Shown: positions 24,438 to 33,090, counted from the stretch's first letter. The stretch is 43,993 bases of DNA from Achromobacter animicus (GCF_902859585.1 NZ_CADIJM010000025.1:1-43993); one strand, 5' to 3'. Made by a program: numbers and translations. Notes: generated by a model from the letters alone, not told the origin.

Positions 24438-26699
24438 TCACTTGGGACCGTTCTGTTTGAAATCACCGTAGTACGCCGCACGGGAGTAGCGATAACCACC
24501 GTACTTGGACCGGAACCCGAAACGTTCCGGCAGCAGCTTGAGACCGTTGAAGACCACGCCATCGACCGGCGCGCCCGCCTGGATCAGGCGCTTGGCCGTT
24601 TCGCGGATCTCGCCGACCGTATTCATGCCCGACCGCACCACCACCATGACTGCCGCGGCATGCGTACCGACCACGGCGGCATCCGGCGACGACAGCACGG
24701 GCGCCGTGTCCAGGATCACCATGTCGTACTGCGTGGCCAGTTCCCGCAGGGTCTCGCCGAACACCGGCGAGGCCAGCAGCTCCGACGGATCGAACGTCAC
24801 GGCGCCCGTGGCGATGAAGTCCACGCCTTCGGACACGCTGTGCTTGCGGACGCGGCTGAGCGGGATCGTGCCGGTCAGCACTTCGAACAGACCATCTTCC
24901 TTCGGCACGCCGAAATAGCGGTTGAGCTGGCCCTTGCGGAAGTCGGCATCGATCAGCAGCACGCGCTTGCCGACGCCCCCCTGGATGAAGGCAAAGTTTG
25001 CAGACAGGAAGGATTTACCCACACCCGCCACCGGACCAGTGAACATGACCATGTTGTTGGCGGACTGGCGCAGCGAGGCCTGCAGCACGTTGCGGAAGGA
25101 TCGCAAACTCTCGATCGGTGGCGAGTTGCCCTGGCTCTGCGCCAGGAGCGCAGGCACGGTGGCGTTCTTGCGCCGGCTGCGGCGCCACAGCTTGTCCTGC
25201 ACGTCGCTGTACGGAATGGCGGCCAGCACCGGCAGGCCGGTATGGCGCTCGACGTCTTCCGGCTCCGACAGGCCGCCGAACAAGGCGTTGCGCACGAACG
25301 CGCACAGCATGGCGAAGATCAGACCGGCTGCGGTGGCCACGCCGATGATGATCGCGCCCTTCGGACGCACGGGCTTGTCAGGCTGCACGGCGGCATCCAG
25401 GATGCGCACGTTGCCCACCTTGCCGGCGCGGATCAGCTTGAGCTGCTGCGTGTTGTTCAAGAGCGCCGTGTAGAGCTCGGTGTTGACGCGCACGTCGCGC
25501 ACCAGGCGCACCACGTCCTGTTCCAGATCCGGCAGTTGCTTGATGTTGTTGCCCAGGCGGTTGACGTCGCCCGTCAGCGATGCGATCTGACGGTCGATGC
25601 CCACGATGCTCGGGTGCGTCGGCGCAAAGCGCGTGATCAGTTCCTGGCGCTTCTGGCGCAGTTCCATCACGCGGGTCTGGGCGTCGACCGACTGCCCGAG
25701 GATCAGCTTCGCTTCTTCGCTCAGGTCGATCGTGCCGCGCTTGTTGCGCAGCTGGTTGTACTTGGTTTCGGCTGCATCAAGCTCGGCCTTCAGTTGCGGC
25801 AGCTGCTGCTCCAGGAACACCAGCGACTTCTCGGCCTGCGCGGACTTGCGGTTCACGTTCTGCTGCACGTATTCCTGGCCGATCTGGTTCAGCACCGCGG
25901 TGGTCAGCGCCGGATCGTTGCCCTCCAGCGTGACGCCGATCACGCCCGACGTGCGGCCGCGCTCAAAGATGCCCAAGCGCGATTGCACATCCTCGATGGC
26001 CGCCAGGCGCGAGCTGCGCGACACCGTGAACTCGGTGCCGGGACGGCCCGACAGCGCGTCGACGTGCACGTCCATCGCGCCGCCACCCGGCAACAGGAAG
26101 CGCTCGGGCTTGCCCACCGTGCCGGTGAACGTGGCGCCGGTCAGCTTGTCGCTGAGCGTGTAGCGGCCCTCGCCCAGCGTGGTCAGCCGGAACGGCTTGC
26201 CCAGCCACTCGTTGGGCACGTCCAGTTGCGAGATTGCAATGGACTCCCCGCCCCACGCATAGCCCCCGCGCGGCAGGCTGGACGGATACGGCAGGCTTTC
26301 GTAGCGCTGCGCCAGCCATTCGCCCACCACGGGGAAGTAGCGCGGCTTCGCATGGATGTAGAGCAGGAACTTGTCGACGGCGGGACCGACGACCATGCGC
26401 GAGCGCAGCACTTCCATTTCGCCCGACGTTTCCGCCTTGGTGTCGAACATGGATGAGACATCGCCCAGCAGGCTGCGCGCCTGTCCGTTCGGGAGCTCCT
26501 CCTCCACCTGCACGATGATGTCAGCCGAATAGACCGACGGCGTCACCATCACATAGGCGAGCGCGCCGAGAAACGCGAACATGGTGATCGCAATGATCAT
26601 CCAGCGATTGGAAAAAATGGCGTCCACGTGGGACGACAACGGGGTTTCCTGCTGACGGGCCGGTACTGACGGCTCGAACGATTCGATGGGCAACGACAT
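24438..26699 (-). CDS. wzc: Polysaccharide co-polymerase and tyrosine autokinase (Wzc/BY-kinase)
   Basis: A 753-residue inner-membrane protein that controls chain length and export of capsule-type polysaccharide. A Wzz-type domain starts with membrane helix 33-53. A large periplasmic part with coiled coil (about 270-400; ENVNRKSAQAEKSLVFLEQQ-type region) is followed by membrane helix about 449-475. The cytoplasmic BY-kinase has Walker A GPVAGVGKS (near 555), Walker A' LLIDADFRKGQ (near 578) and DTAPV. The tail is rich in tyrosines (KYGGYRYSRAAYYGDF), the autophosphorylation cluster. ATG 26699 has TGGAGA about seven bases ahead. No cognate phosphatase (wzb) gene is next to it, unlike in E. coli. 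Confidence 0.93.
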   Translation of the reverse strand: MSLPIESFEPSVPARQQETPLSSHVDAIFSNRWMIIAITMFAFLGALAYVMVTPSVYSADIIVQVEEELPNGQARSLLGDVSSMFDTKAETSGEMEVLRSRMVVGPAVDKFLLYIHAKPRYFPVVGEWLAQRYESLPYPSSLPRGGYAWGGESIAISQLDVPNEWLGKPFRLTTLGEGRYTLSDKLTGATFTGTVGKPERFLLPGGGAMDVHVDALSGRPGTEFTVSRSSRLAAIEDVQSRLGIFERGRTSGVIGVTLEGNDPALTTAVLNQIGQEYVQQNVNRKSAQAEKSLVFLEQQLPQLKAELDAAETKYNQLRNKRGTIDLSEEAKLILGQSVDAQTRVMELRQKRQELITRFAPTHPSIVGIDRQIASLTGDVNRLGNNIKQLPDLEQDVVRLVRDVRVNTELYTALLNNTQQLKLIRAGKVGNVRILDAAVQPDKPVRPKGAIIIGVATAAGLIFAMLCAFVRNALFGGLSEPEDVERHTGLPVLAAIPYSDVQDKLWRRSRRKNATVPALLAQSQGNSPPIESLRSFRNVLQASLRQSANNMVMFTGPVAGVGKSFLSANFAFIQGGVGKRVLLIDADFRKGQLNRYFGVPKEDGLFEVLTGTIPLSRVRKHSVSEGVDFIATGAVTFDPSELLASPVFGETLRELATQYDMVILDTAPVLSSPDAAVVGTHAAAVMVVVRSGMNTVGEIRETAKRLIQAGAPVDGVVFNGLKLLPERFGFRSKYGGYRYSRAAYYGDFKQNGPK

Positions 26700-26704
26700 G
26701 CAGC

Positions 26705-26740
26705 TCTCCAGGAGAGGGCGCCGCCGCGGTTGCGGCGCCC
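26705..26740 (-). promoter_or_regulatory. Hairpins over the wzc ribosome binding site
   Basis: Between wza and wzc lies a perfect 9-bp hairpin (26716-26724 with 26732-26740, seven-base loop). It runs directly into CTCTCCAGGAGAG (26705-26717), an inverted repeat that contains the wzc ribosome site. Pairing would hide the GGAG, so wzc translation could be throttled relative to wza. Confidence 0.45.
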
Positions 26741-26764
26741 CCAAAGGCGGGGTTTTGAGGCGGA

Positions 26765-27901
26765 CTAATCGATGGACCTGACGGTCTGTACGGTCTGCGC
26801 GCTCGGGAAGAGGTTGCTGATGAAGCGGTTCCACCGCACCAGGCCCGCCGAATCCACGAACACGACATCCTTGGGTTGCAATTCAAACTTGGCGCCCACC
26901 GCCAGTGCCTGCGGCGATGCGGCGTTCAGGTGATACACCAAAGGCTTTGCCTCCTCCGTGGCGCGCACGACGAAAATCTGCGAGGTGTCGGCCGTGATCT
27001 GGTTGGGCCCGCCAGCAAGACCCAATGCCTCGGTCAGCGACAAGCGTCCATCACGCATGACGGAAGCCCCGGGGATGAACACCTCACCCATCACGAACAC
27101 CTTGCTATCCTCGCGCGGCGTGACTCTCACGATGTCCCCTGCCTTGAGCATGACCTGATTCAGGTCCTGGCCGCGCTCGATCAGCGCGGGAAGGTTCACG
27201 CGAGTACGCTTGCCATCGCGGATCACATAAACCGCACTGCGGTCTCCGGTTGGCAGGATGCCTCCGGCCCTGTTGAGCGCTTCCAACAGGGTCATGGGCA
27301 CATCATTGATCGCAACCGTACCCGGCGTGGTTACCTCGCCATCGACGAAGATGCGCTTGCTGCGGAATCCCAGAACGCGTACGGTGATCTGCGGGTCCTG
27401 TATGTACTTGCCCGAACTATTGACTATGAGATTGCGCGCCTGAAGTTCAGTCAACCCCGCCACTTTCAGCAGTCCCGTATACGGAAACTGGATATATCCA
27501 GCGGATGAGACCGTATAGCCCGGAATGCCCGAGGCGGTATCCCCAATAGCTAATTCCGTTGCCCCTGATCCGATGGCGTAGGTTTGCGTCGGAAGCACGA
27601 GCTCGGGGTGATCCCACACGACGATCGAGAGGATGTCTCCCGGCCCGATGAGGTAGGGAGCCGGCTTGCCGATGAGGTGACCGATGCCTTCGTTATCGAT
27701 CAGCGCTTCACGTGCGCGCTGCTCTTCAAGAACGAGGGACGGCGTGATCTGTTTGATGACCGCCTTGGAGTTCGGGTCCAGCGGATCCGCGAGCTGATTG
27801 GCGTTGAACGTCATACCGGGTGATAGGGCGCAAGCGCCTAGCGAGGACACGAGCGCGATAGCGGCTATGGCTCGGCTCATCGTTCCGAAAAATGTAGTCA
27901 T
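26765..27901 (-). CDS. wza: Outer-membrane polysaccharide export lipoprotein
   Basis: A 378-residue Wza-family protein that forms the octameric outer-membrane channel for capsule or exopolysaccharide. A lipoprotein signal ends in SSLGAC (Cys24). The polysaccharide export domain begins around LIGPGDILSIVVWDHPEL (near residue 87), followed by SLBB-type soluble ligand-binding domains (FVDGEVTTPGTVAINDVPMTLLEALNRAGG; FVMGEVFIPGASV). The end, VRWNRFISNLFPSAQTV, is the amphipathic transmembrane helix region. The length equals E. coli Wza (379). ATG 27901 is chosen because it gives a proper signal peptide; a second in-frame ATG at residue 8 would also work. It is the first gene of the minus arm, divergent from wcaJ. 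Confidence 0.94.
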   Translation of the reverse strand: MTTFFGTMSRAIAAIALVSSLGACALSPGMTFNANQLADPLDPNSKAVIKQITPSLVLEEQRAREALIDNEGIGHLIGKPAPYLIGPGDILSIVVWDHPELVLPTQTYAIGSGATELAIGDTASGIPGYTVSSAGYIQFPYTGLLKVAGLTELQARNLIVNSSGKYIQDPQITVRVLGFRSKRIFVDGEVTTPGTVAINDVPMTLLEALNRAGGILPTGDRSAVYVIRDGKRTRVNLPALIERGQDLNQVMLKAGDIVRVTPREDSKVFVMGEVFIPGASVMRDGRLSLTEALGLAGGPNQITADTSQIFVVRATEEAKPLVYHLNAASPQALAVGAKFELQPKDVVFVDSAGLVRWNRFISNLFPSAQTVQTVRSID

Positions 27902-28141
27902 GGCGAATCCACTGTGAATGACTTCGTTGCCTGGAAAGGAGCCCGATGCGTAACGGGTTGCGACATTCCACACGCTTTTCCTAAGCCCGCACATTCGACG
28001 GATGCCCTAAGCCTTCTCCTACACCGTTTGGAGGTTTCGGGTGAGTTGCGCACTCAATAAGATTTTGTCGGTAGCCACATGCTTTGCGGCACTGCACAGT
28101 TTTTGCGTTGCGCAAGGCGTTTCCCCGAACAGGAGTGCGCG
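27902..28141. promoter_or_regulatory. Divergent wza/wcaJ control region
   Basis: This 240-base gap carries the promoters of both polysaccharide operons. Directly repeated words are CCTAAGCC (27980-27987, 28006-28013) and GTTGCGCA (28045-28052, 28107-28114), the first GTTGCGCA lying in the GAGT/ACTC inverted repeat GAGTTGCGCACTC. TAAGAT near 28059 could be a -10 for the plus arm. GTCGGTAGC (28067-28075) differs by one base from the RfaH ops core GGCGGTAGC. None is proven; no coding region is seen. Confidence 0.45.
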
Positions 28142-29551
28142 ATGGACCCGTCCCAAACGGACACGTCGGCAAGGTTCAGTGGGGCAAGCTATCTGTATCG
28201 CTTGCTCGACGCCGCGATCGTCATCACCTGCGGCCTGACTGCCACCGGCTTGAAGTTCTCGGAAGATGCTTTCACGGATCCTCCGCAGATTCATTTGTTC
28301 CTGATCTATCTGTGCGGCCTGGGCGTGATCGCGCTCTTCCCGGCCTTCCGCCTGTATGTGTCGTGGCGCGGACGCCTGCTCACCGATCTGGTGGTGCGCA
28401 GCCTTGCCGCGTGGGCCACCGTGTTTGCGTTGGGCATCTTCGTCAGTTTTCTCATGCACCAGACCGGCGCGATATCCCGCTTATGGGCTGCAACCTGGTT
28501 CGGCATGACGGCGCTGGCGCTGGCCGGCGTGCGCATCGCCGTCTATGCGGTGCTGGGCGCGGCGCGCGATCGCGGCATGGACAAGAAGCGGGTGCTGCTC
28601 GTGGGCTTTGGCGCGCTGGGCCACGACATGTGGCGCCGCGTGGAAAAGTACCGCGAGGCCGGCTATCAGATATCGGGGATCTACGCCGAACCGCATGAGA
28701 TCCTGCCGCCGCAGGTCCGCCGTCTGCACGACCTGGACAACCTGACCGACTTCGTTCGTGAGAACAAGGTGCGCGAGATCTGGATCGTGCTGCCGATGGA
28801 AGCCGGCCAGGAGCTGCGCGAAGTGCTCTATCACCTGCGCAACGACCTGGTGGATATCCGCTGGATTCCCGATGTGATGTCCATCCAGCTGCTGGGCCAT
28901 CGCATCGGCGAGTTCCTGGGACTGCCCGCGATTCAACTGAACAGCCTGCCCGCCGCCGGCGTGCGCGGCTGGGCCAAGGAGGCCTTCGACCGCAGCTTCG
29001 CGCTGTGCGCGCTGATCGGCCTGGCGCCCGTCATGCTGACCGTGGCCATGCTGATCAAGCTGACGTCGCGCGGCCCCGTGTTCTTCACGCAACCCCGCCT
29101 CGGCGTGGACGGCAAGGTGTTCCACGTCTACAAGTTCCGCACCATGACCGTGCACCAGGAACACGGCGTGGTCACCCAGGCCACGCGCAACGACAACCGT
29201 GTCACGCGCATCGGCGGCTTCCTGCGCCGCACCAGCCTGGACGAGCTGCCGCAGTTCCTGAACGTGCTGATGGGCGACATGTCGGTGGTGGGCCCGCGCC
29301 CGCACGCGCTGGAGCACAACGAAATGTACAAGGACCTGGTGCAGCGCTACATGATGCGCCACCGCGTCAAGCCCGGCATCACCGGCTGGGCGCAGGTCAA
29401 CGGCTTCCGCGGCCAGACCGACACGCTGCGCAAGATGAGCGACCGCGTCGAACACGACATCTATTACATCCAGCATTGGACGTTCAGAATGGACCTGCTG
29501 ATCATCGCGCGCACCGCGATTTCGGGATGGACGGGCCGCAATGTCTACTGA
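28142..29551 (+). CDS. wcaJ: Undecaprenyl-phosphate glucose-1-phosphate transferase (WcaJ-type)
   Basis: A 469-residue polyisoprenyl-phosphate hexose-1-phosphate transferase that starts the repeat unit by moving a sugar phosphate, usually glucose-1-P from UDP-Glc, onto undecaprenyl phosphate at the inner membrane. Four N-terminal helices are followed by a CoA-binding-like Rossmann domain (RVLLVGFGALGHDMWRRVEKY). The catalytic bacterial sugar transferase domain begins AFDRSFALCALIGLAP and contains YKFRTM, TSLDELPQFLNVLMGDMSVVGPRP and VKPGITGWAQVNGFRG. It ends in GRNVY, like WcaJ/WbaP enzymes. ATG 28142 has AGGAG six bases ahead; an upstream in-frame ATG at 28079 lacks this. First gene of the plus arm. 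Confidence 0.92.
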   Translation: MDPSQTDTSARFSGASYLYRLLDAAIVITCGLTATGLKFSEDAFTDPPQIHLFLIYLCGLGVIALFPAFRLYVSWRGRLLTDLVVRSLAAWATVFALGIFVSFLMHQTGAISRLWAATWFGMTALALAGVRIAVYAVLGAARDRGMDKKRVLLVGFGALGHDMWRRVEKYREAGYQISGIYAEPHEILPPQVRRLHDLDNLTDFVRENKVREIWIVLPMEAGQELREVLYHLRNDLVDIRWIPDVMSIQLLGHRIGEFLGLPAIQLNSLPAAGVRGWAKEAFDRSFALCALIGLAPVMLTVAMLIKLTSRGPVFFTQPRLGVDGKVFHVYKFRTMTVHQEHGVVTQATRNDNRVTRIGGFLRRTSLDELPQFLNVLMGDMSVVGPRPHALEHNEMYKDLVQRYMMRHRVKPGITGWAQVNGFRGQTDTLRKMSDRVEHDIYYIQHWTFRMDLLIIARTAISGWTGRNVY

Positions 29552-30050
29552 ACCGTTGGGATGGCCCGTGCGTGAAGCGCCGGGGCCTCGTGGCGGCATG
29601 CTTGGCCGCTCGGACTTCCGCCAGGCAGTGGAAATGCTGCCCCTGGTGTCGATCGATCTCCTGCTGCGCGATGGCGCCGGCAACTACCTGACCGGGCTGC
29701 GGGCCAATCCGCCCGCCCAGGGCGCGTGGTTCGTGCCGGGTGGCCGGATCCGCAAGAACGAGTCGCTGCGCCACGCGCTGCGCCGCATCGTCCACGACGA
29801 GCTGGGCCTGTCGTTGCCCGACCTCGAGTGGACGCCGCGCGGCGTGTACGAGCACTTCTACGGCACCAATTTCGCGGGTGAGGCGGGACGCTCCACCCAC
29901 TACGTCGTCCTCGCGTATGAGGCCGAGCTTTCTCTGGATACCGCAAGCCTTCCCCTGTCCCAGCACAGCGGCTATCGCTGGCTGCCGCGGGAAGTGATCG
30001 CCGCCGATCCCGGCGTGCATCCGTACACCCAGGCCTACTTCAAGGAGTGA
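29541..30050 (+). CDS. gmm: GDP-mannose mannosyl hydrolase (Nudix)
   Basis: A 169-residue Nudix-type enzyme of the GDPMH group, which hydrolyses GDP-mannose (and GDP-glucose) to GDP and the sugar. The group's altered Nudix box is visible: GGRIRKNESLRHALRRIVHDELGL, lacking one of the standard REUXEE glutamates, preceded by LVSIDLLLRDGAGNYLTGLRANPPAQGAWFVPGG. E. coli WcaH (159 residues) in the colanic acid cluster is the model. It overlaps the end of wcaJ by 11 bases and lies five bases before manC, so it is tightly coupled to GDP-mannose metabolism and may tune the GDP-mannose pool. Confidence 0.9.
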   Translation: MSTEPLGWPVREAPGPRGGMLGRSDFRQAVEMLPLVSIDLLLRDGAGNYLTGLRANPPAQGAWFVPGGRIRKNESLRHALRRIVHDELGLSLPDLEWTPRGVYEHFYGTNFAGEAGRSTHYVVLAYEAELSLDTASLPLSQHSGYRWLPREVIAADPGVHPYTQAYFKE

Positions 30051-30055
30051 GAGCC

Positions 30056-31486
30056 ATGACCAACCCCCGTCCTCCGTACCGGGCAGTGATTCTTTGCGGT
30101 GGTTCAGGCTCGCGCCTGTGGCCGCTGTCGCGCGAACTGTTGCCGAAGCAGTTCATCCGTTTGACCGATGACCGCAGCCTTCTGCAGAACACCCTGCGAC
30201 GGCTGGAGTCGGCGGGCGCGCAAGAGCGGCCCATCCTGGTCTGCAATGAGGCGCATCGCTACATCGCGGCGGAGCAGGCTGATGAGCTGGGCATCAAGGA
30301 CGTCGAGGTCATCCTGGAGCCGTTTGCGCGCAACACGGCGCCGGCCATCGCTGCTGCCACGCTGCGGGCCATGCAGGAGGGGGAGGATCCCATCATGCTC
30401 ATCATGCCGTCGGACCACGTGCTGGAAGACGGCGAGGTGCTCAGCGCGGCGTTTGCCCAGGCGTACGATGCGGCCCGCCAAGGCGCACTGGTGACGTTCG
30501 GCATCAAGCCGACCGCGCCGCTCAGCGGCTACGGGTACATCCAGGCGGACGAGCCCGGCGCCATGGCCCCGGCGCGCCGTGTGCGCCGGTTCGTGGAAAA
30601 ACCGTCGCCCGAGGTCGCCCAGCGCTTCATCGACGACGGCGGTTACTACTGGAACAGCGGCATGTTTGCCTTCCAGGCGTCGGTCTTCCTGGCCGAGCTG
30701 GGCCGGCTGGCGCCCAAGATCCTCGCGCAGGCGCAGTCGGCCGTGGCGACGGGGCATGGCGACAACGGCCTTTTCCATCTGGACGGCCCGGCGTTCGAGG
30801 CATGCCCCAGCGATTCGATGGACTACGCCATCATGGAGCGCACCGACAGCGCGGTGGTCATCCCGCTGGCCGCCTCGTGGAGCGACGTGGGTGCGTGGGA
30901 TGCCGTATGGGGCATCGCCCAGAAGTCGGTGGAAGGCAACTCCACCACGGGCGACGTCATGGTGGAGGATTCGCGCAACTGCCTCATCCATTCGACCAGC
31001 CGGCTGGTGGCCTCGGTGGGCCTGGACGACATCGTGGTCATCGAGACGGCCGACGCGGTCCTGGTGGCGCACAAGTCGCGCTCGCAGGACGTCAAGCGCC
31101 TGGTCGAGGTCTTCAAGTCGCAGCACCGCAGCGAACTGAACCACCACCGCGAGGTCCAGCGGCCGTGGGGGTCGTACGACTCGGTCGGCCAGGGGCCGCG
31201 ATACCAGGTCAAGCGCATCACCGTGAAGCCGGGCGCGCGGTTGTCGTCGCAGATGCACCACCACCGCGCCGAGCACTGGATCGTGGTGTCGGGTACGGCG
31301 CGCATCTACAACGGCGACAAGCAGTACCTGCTGACCGAGAACCAGTCGACCTACATCCCGCTGGGCGAGATCCACAGCCTGGAGAACCCCGGGAAGATTC
31401 CGCTGGAAATCATCGAGGTGCAGTCGGGCGCCTATTTGGGCGAAGACGACATCGTGCGCTTCCAGGACATCTACGGCCGTGTTTAG
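30056..31486 (+). CDS. manC: Mannose-1-phosphate guanylyltransferase / mannose-6-phosphate isomerase
   Basis: A 476-residue bifunctional type II enzyme of the ManC/AlgA/CpsB family. The N-terminal nucleotidyltransferase has the signature ILCGGSGSRLWPLSRELLPKQF and FVEKPSPEVA, and makes GDP-mannose from mannose-1-P and GTP. The C-terminal cupin domain (from about 330: VQRPWGSYDSVGQGPRYQVKRI, MHHHRAEHWIVVSGTA) is the isomerase/metal-binding part. The length matches CpsB (478). ATG 30056 has AGGAG eight bases ahead; a GTG at 30047 in the same frame is less likely. It supplies GDP-mannose to gmd and fcl downstream. An interspersed repeat follows the stop. Confidence 0.93.
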   Translation: MTNPRPPYRAVILCGGSGSRLWPLSRELLPKQFIRLTDDRSLLQNTLRRLESAGAQERPILVCNEAHRYIAAEQADELGIKDVEVILEPFARNTAPAIAAATLRAMQEGEDPIMLIMPSDHVLEDGEVLSAAFAQAYDAARQGALVTFGIKPTAPLSGYGYIQADEPGAMAPARRVRRFVEKPSPEVAQRFIDDGGYYWNSGMFAFQASVFLAELGRLAPKILAQAQSAVATGHGDNGLFHLDGPAFEACPSDSMDYAIMERTDSAVVIPLAASWSDVGAWDAVWGIAQKSVEGNSTTGDVMVEDSRNCLIHSTSRLVASVGLDDIVVIETADAVLVAHKSRSQDVKRLVEVFKSQHRSELNHHREVQRPWGSYDSVGQGPRYQVKRITVKPGARLSSQMHHHRAEHWIVVSGTARIYNGDKQYLLTENQSTYIPLGEIHSLENPGKIPLEIIEVQSGAYLGEDDIVRFQDIYGRV

Positions 31487-31487
31487 G

Positions 31488-31590
31488 GAGCCCCCACGCC
31501 GCACACGCTCCGCGCGCTTGCTGCCCCCCGAGGGGGCCGTCTTCGCCTTGGGGCGGCCCGGCGGCGAAGAGCCTCCTCCGGAGCGGGTTC
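31488..31590 (+). repeat. Burkholderiales-type interspersed GC hairpin repeat
   Basis: Directly after the manC stop comes a stretch with stacked hairpins. GCCCCC-CGA-GGGGGC lies at 31523-31537; CTTCGCC (31541-31547) pairs with GGCGAAG (31563-31569) around GGGCGGCCC; then CTCCGGAG (31576-31583). The wording ACGCTCCGCGCGCTTGCTGC and CTTGGGGCGGCCCGGCGG is, from memory, that of a common intergenic repeat in Achromobacter, Bordetella and Comamonadaceae. It may end or attenuate the transcript between manC and the genes below. Confidence 0.6.
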
Positions 31591-31607
31591 CCTTTTGGCG
31601 CCCGGGC

Positions 31608-31970
31608 ATGGCAAGGATCTGCCTGCCCGTGGCGGCCCTCTTTTTCATCGTTCTGATCACGGTGGGCAACCTGCCCGGGCTGGCGGCGGACATGTCCGAT
31701 GCCTTTGGCGACAAGCGGCTGCATCTGGCCGCCTACGCCTTCCTGACCGGGCTGATCTACGTATCGGTCAACCGGCGCCCGGCGCTGGTGGCCATGCTGA
31801 CGGTTACCGCATTGGGAGTGGTGGACGAATCCATCCAGTCCCTTTTTCCCTACCGAGAGGCTGAACTCTTAGACCTTTTGGCCGATATCTCAGCGGCTGG
31901 TGCAACAGTAATCTCTTTGCACATTGGTAACGCAGCCATCGGCTCCTTTCGTGCAGTCACTAAGTCTTAA
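31608..31970 (+). CDS. VanZ-like small membrane protein
   Basis: A 120-residue VanZ-family protein with three to four membrane helices. Seen: helix at about 5-20 ([17 protein letters not shown]), then [20 protein letters not shown], the family's D-K-x-x-H pattern, and [28 protein letters not shown], the conserved DE-x-x-Q-x-x-x-P-x-R-x-x-x-x-D-x-x-x-D/N block. VanZ proteins give low-level teicoplanin resistance in Gram-positives by an unclear route; in Proteobacteria they often sit in polysaccharide loci. ATG 31608 is chosen because the open frame upstream runs through the interspersed repeat and has no membrane or family features. It ends ten bases before gmd. Confidence 0.8.
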   Translation: MARICLPVAALFFIVLITVGNLPGLAADMSDAFGDKRLHLAAYAFLTGLIYVSVNRRPALVAMLTVTALGVVDESIQSLFPYREAELLDLLADISAAGATVISLHIGNAAIGSFRAVTKS

Positions 31971-31980
31971 GGACACAACC

Positions 31981-33090
31981 ATGCCAAAACGGGCACTGAT
32001 TACCGGCGTAACTGGCCAAGACGGGGCCTATCTGGCGGAGCTTCTGCTGGCCAAGGGCTATGAGGTCCACGGCATCAAGCGGCGCGCTTCGCTGTTCAAC
32101 ACCGCGCGAATCGACCATCTGTACCAGGACCCGCACGACCAGCCCCGCAATTTCGTCCTGCACCACGGCGACATGACGGACTCGTGCAGCCTCATCCGCA
32201 TCGTCCAGTCGGTGCAGCCTGACGAGATCTACAACCTGGCCGCGCAAAGCCACGTGGGCGTCTCGTTCGAGGAACCGGAATACACGGCCAACGCCGACGG
32301 CCTGGGCACCCTGCGCCTCTTGGAAGCCATCCGCATCCTGAAGCTGGAAAACAAGTCGCGCTTCTACCAGGCGTCGACGTCCGAGCTGTACGGCCTGGTG
32401 CAGGAAACGCCGCAGAAGGAAACCACCCCCTTCTACCCGCGCAGCCCCTACGCCGCCGCCAAGCTCTACGCCTACTGGATCAGCGTGAACTACCGCGAAG
32501 CCTATGGCATGTACGCCTGCAACGGCATCCTGTTCAATCACGAATCGCCCAAGCGCGGCGAAACGTTCGTGACGCGCAAGATCACCCGCGGCCTGGCGCG
32601 CATCGTGCTGGGCCTGCAGGAATGCCTGTACCTGGGCAACCTCTCCGCCCTGCGCGATTGGGGCCACGCCCGCGACTACGTCGAAATGCAGTGGCTGATG
32701 CTGCAGCAGGACACGCCCGAAGACTACGTCATCGCGACGGGCATGCAGTACAGCGTGCGCGAGTTCATCAACACCGCCGCGCGCGAGCTGGGCATCCTGC
32801 TGGCGTGGGAAGGCGAAGGCCTGGAAGAGACGGCCACGGTGCTGTTCTCGCCGGTGCATGACGTCAAGGCCGGCCAGGTCATCGTCCGCGTCGATCCGCG
32901 CTACTTCCGTCCGACTGAAGTGGAGACCCTGCTGGGCGATCCCACCAAGGCCCGCGAAAAGCTCGGCTGGTCGCCCCGCACCACGTTCGCGCAGCTCGTC
33001 AAGGAGATGGTCGAGGCGGACCTGAAGGACGCGCGGCGCGATGCGCTGGTCGAACAGAACGGCTACGAAATCTACGCCTACAAGGAGTAG
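31981..33090 (+). CDS. gmd: GDP-mannose 4,6-dehydratase
   Basis: A 369-residue short-chain dehydrogenase-type enzyme that turns GDP-D-mannose into GDP-4-keto-6-deoxymannose using bound NADP+. The Rossmann motif is [27 protein letters not shown] at the very start; the catalytic Tyr/Lys are in [11 protein letters not shown]; family-specific are [19 protein letters not shown] and [19 protein letters not shown]. The length matches E. coli Gmd (373). ATG 31981 has AAGGA ten bases ahead. The next gene, fcl, six bases on, uses the product, so the polymer most likely contains L-fucose; GDP-rhamnose or colitose would need other enzymes not seen here. Confidence 0.95.
   Translation: MPKRALITGVTGQDGAYLAELLLAKGYEVHGIKRRASLFNTARIDHLYQDPHDQPRNFVLHHGDMTDSCSLIRIVQSVQPDEIYNLAAQSHVGVSFEEPEYTANADGLGTLRLLEAIRILKLENKSRFYQASTSELYGLVQETPQKETTPFYPRSPYAAAKLYAYWISVNYREAYGMYACNGILFNHESPKRGETFVTRKITRGLARIVLGLQECLYLGNLSALRDWGHARDYVEMQWLMLQQDTPEDYVIATGMQYSVREFINTAARELGILLAWEGEGLEETATVLFSPVHDVKAGQVIVRVDPRYFRPTEVETLLGDPTKAREKLGWSPRTTFAQLVKEMVEADLKDARRDALVEQNGYEIYAYKE

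Noticed and set aside
24066-26456. Open frame of 796 codons on the plus strand
   Set aside because: Antisense of wzc and manB, rich in His, Arg and Gln, without domains.
28079-28141. 21-residue longer N-terminus for WcaJ starting at ATG 28079
   Set aside because: No ribosome site at 28079, Cys/Arg-rich sequence unlike the family, while ATG 28142 has AGGAG at ideal distance.
31479-31607. 43-residue longer N-terminus for the VanZ-like protein
   Set aside because: This stretch is the interspersed hairpin repeat plus the manC end; it is Pro/Arg/Gly-rich and precedes a normal VanZ start.
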